DNA of 6,362 bases, from NCBI GenBank assembly GCA_001564135.1, contig LKNH01000150.1, forward strand, positions 1 to 6,362, written 5' to 3'. The notes beneath the pieces were generated by a model, which saw only the letters and a list, made by a program, of their open reading frames with translations, was not told the DNA's origin and did no database searches. This stretch comes from Halobacteriaceae archaeon Tc-Br11_E2g27 (GTDB taxonomy: Archaea > Halobacteriota > Halobacteria > Halobacteriales > Haloarculaceae). Position 1 is the stretch's first letter, and each line of letters opens with the position of its first letter. This document shows, piece by piece, positions 5,814 to 6,362 of the stretch. The position numbers and the translations under genes were made by a program.

Positions 5814-6362
5814 ATGGACGAGCCAGAGATTGTCGTATTGCAGGAAGATGTTCACGGGATGGCTATCGCGCAGTATGTCGAGGCAATCGAGGAGCGCATC
5901 CCCGATGCAACTGTCCGGTACGCCCGGACGCCGGCACAGCGACGGGAATATCTGCAGAGTGCGGATATCGCGACAGGACTGACTATCGACCACGAGGTGC
6001 TTGAAAAGGCGACGAACCTCGAACTGTTTGCCTGTATGTACGCCGGTACCGGTCATCTAGACCTCGACGTGTTCGAAAGCCGCGGCGTCACCGTGACGAG
6101 TGCAGCTGGGGTCCATACGTCCAATATTTCCGAATACGTCGTCGGCTCGATGATTGCCTTTGCACGGCAGTTCCGCCAAGGGCTTCGCCAACAGGAACGC
6201 CATGAGTGGCGAGGCTATCAGACGCGCGAACTCTTCGGCTCACAGGCGACGATAGTTGGGCTTGGCGCAATCGGCAGCGCTATCGTCGACCGCTTAGAGG
6301 CTTTCGGGATGGAGACGGTTGGTGTTCGCTACTCGCCGGAGAAAGGTGGCCCAACATCGGAA
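5814..6362 (+). CDS. NAD(P)-dependent D-2-hydroxyacid dehydrogenase, 3' partial
   Basis: From ATG 5814 the frame is open to the right edge, giving 183 residues of a protein that is normally a little over 300. The N-terminal part has the catalytic-domain features of the D-isomer 2-hydroxyacid dehydrogenase family: MYAGTGHLD (75-83), where the substrate loop contains the G-x-G-x-x-x-x-D pattern, then GVTVTSAAGVHTSNISEYVV (91-110) and the long helix GSMIAFARQF. The Rossmann dinucleotide motif G-x-G-x-x-G is GLGAIG at 149-154. The second Rossmann strand ends GVRYSP, with Arg172 where NAD-specific members usually carry Asp, suggesting NADP(H) use. The catalytic Arg, Glu and His lie beyond the window. 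The enzyme interconverts 2-oxoacids and D-2-hydroxyacids in the cytoplasm; the exact substrate is open. Start choice: MDEPEIVVLQ leads directly into the first strand, and the spacer before it is non-coding. Its substrate class overlaps that of the FAD-linked enzyme encoded upstream. Confidence 0.9.
   Translation, partial: MDEPEIVVLQEDVHGMAIAQYVEAIEERIPDATVRYARTPAQRREYLQSADIATGLTIDHEVLEKATNLELFACMYAGTGHLDLDVFESRGVTVTSAAGVHTSNISEYVVGSMIAFARQFRQGLRQQERHEWRGYQTRELFGSQATIVGLGAIGSAIVDRLEAFGMETVGVRYSPEKGGPTSE

Noticed and set aside
1..6362. CRISPR arrays, tRNA or rRNA genes, insertion sequences, attachment sites
   Set aside because: No regular short repeats, cloverleaf-like segments, transposase-like frames or terminal repeats were seen; the window is nearly all coding.

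Overview
The window looks like chromosomal DNA from a halophilic archaeon (class Halobacteria). All predicted proteins are rich in Asp and Glu and poor in Lys, the antisense strand is full of long spurious reading frames as in GC-rich haloarchaeal genomes, the promoter candidates are archaeal TATA-like boxes close to the start codons, and the protein families are familiar from haloarchaea. The genus cannot be told from the sequence.

Layout: all genes are on the + strand. (1) Positions 1-2110 hold most of a LUD-domain / ferredoxin / CCG-domain protein, a LutB-LutA-type fusion of the lactate-utilisation family. Its 5' end lies outside the window, and its frame is interrupted by one in-frame TAG at 953-955. 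(2) Positions 2107-5178 hold a 1023-residue FAD-linked oxidase / ferredoxin / CCG-domain fusion (GlcD plus GlcF/GlpC-like, comparable to E. coli YdiJ), which starts with GTG in a 4-base GTGA overlap behind a strong GGAGG. (3) A 110-base spacer with a TATA-like promoter precedes (4) a universal stress protein at 5289-5714. (5) A 99-base spacer with a strong inverted repeat precedes (6) an NAD(P)-dependent D-2-hydroxyacid dehydrogenase that starts at 5814 and runs off the right end.

The first two genes look like an operon for oxidising 2-hydroxyacids, most likely L- and D-lactate or similar acids, and passing electrons through Fe-S clusters to the membrane quinone pool. They share a homologous C-terminal half (Fe-S segment plus CCG domains), so they are two different catalytic front ends, LUD and FAD-oxidase, on the same electron-transfer module. 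The D-2-hydroxyacid dehydrogenase at the right end acts on the same chemical class with a soluble cofactor.

The main anomaly is the TAG codon. It separates the two ferredoxin motifs of the LUD protein, while the following 384 codons stay open, in the same frame, and keep every expected motif. A recent nonsense mutation or a sequencing error is most likely; recoding or read-through is possible but unsupported. I did not find a convincing wholly new system in this window.
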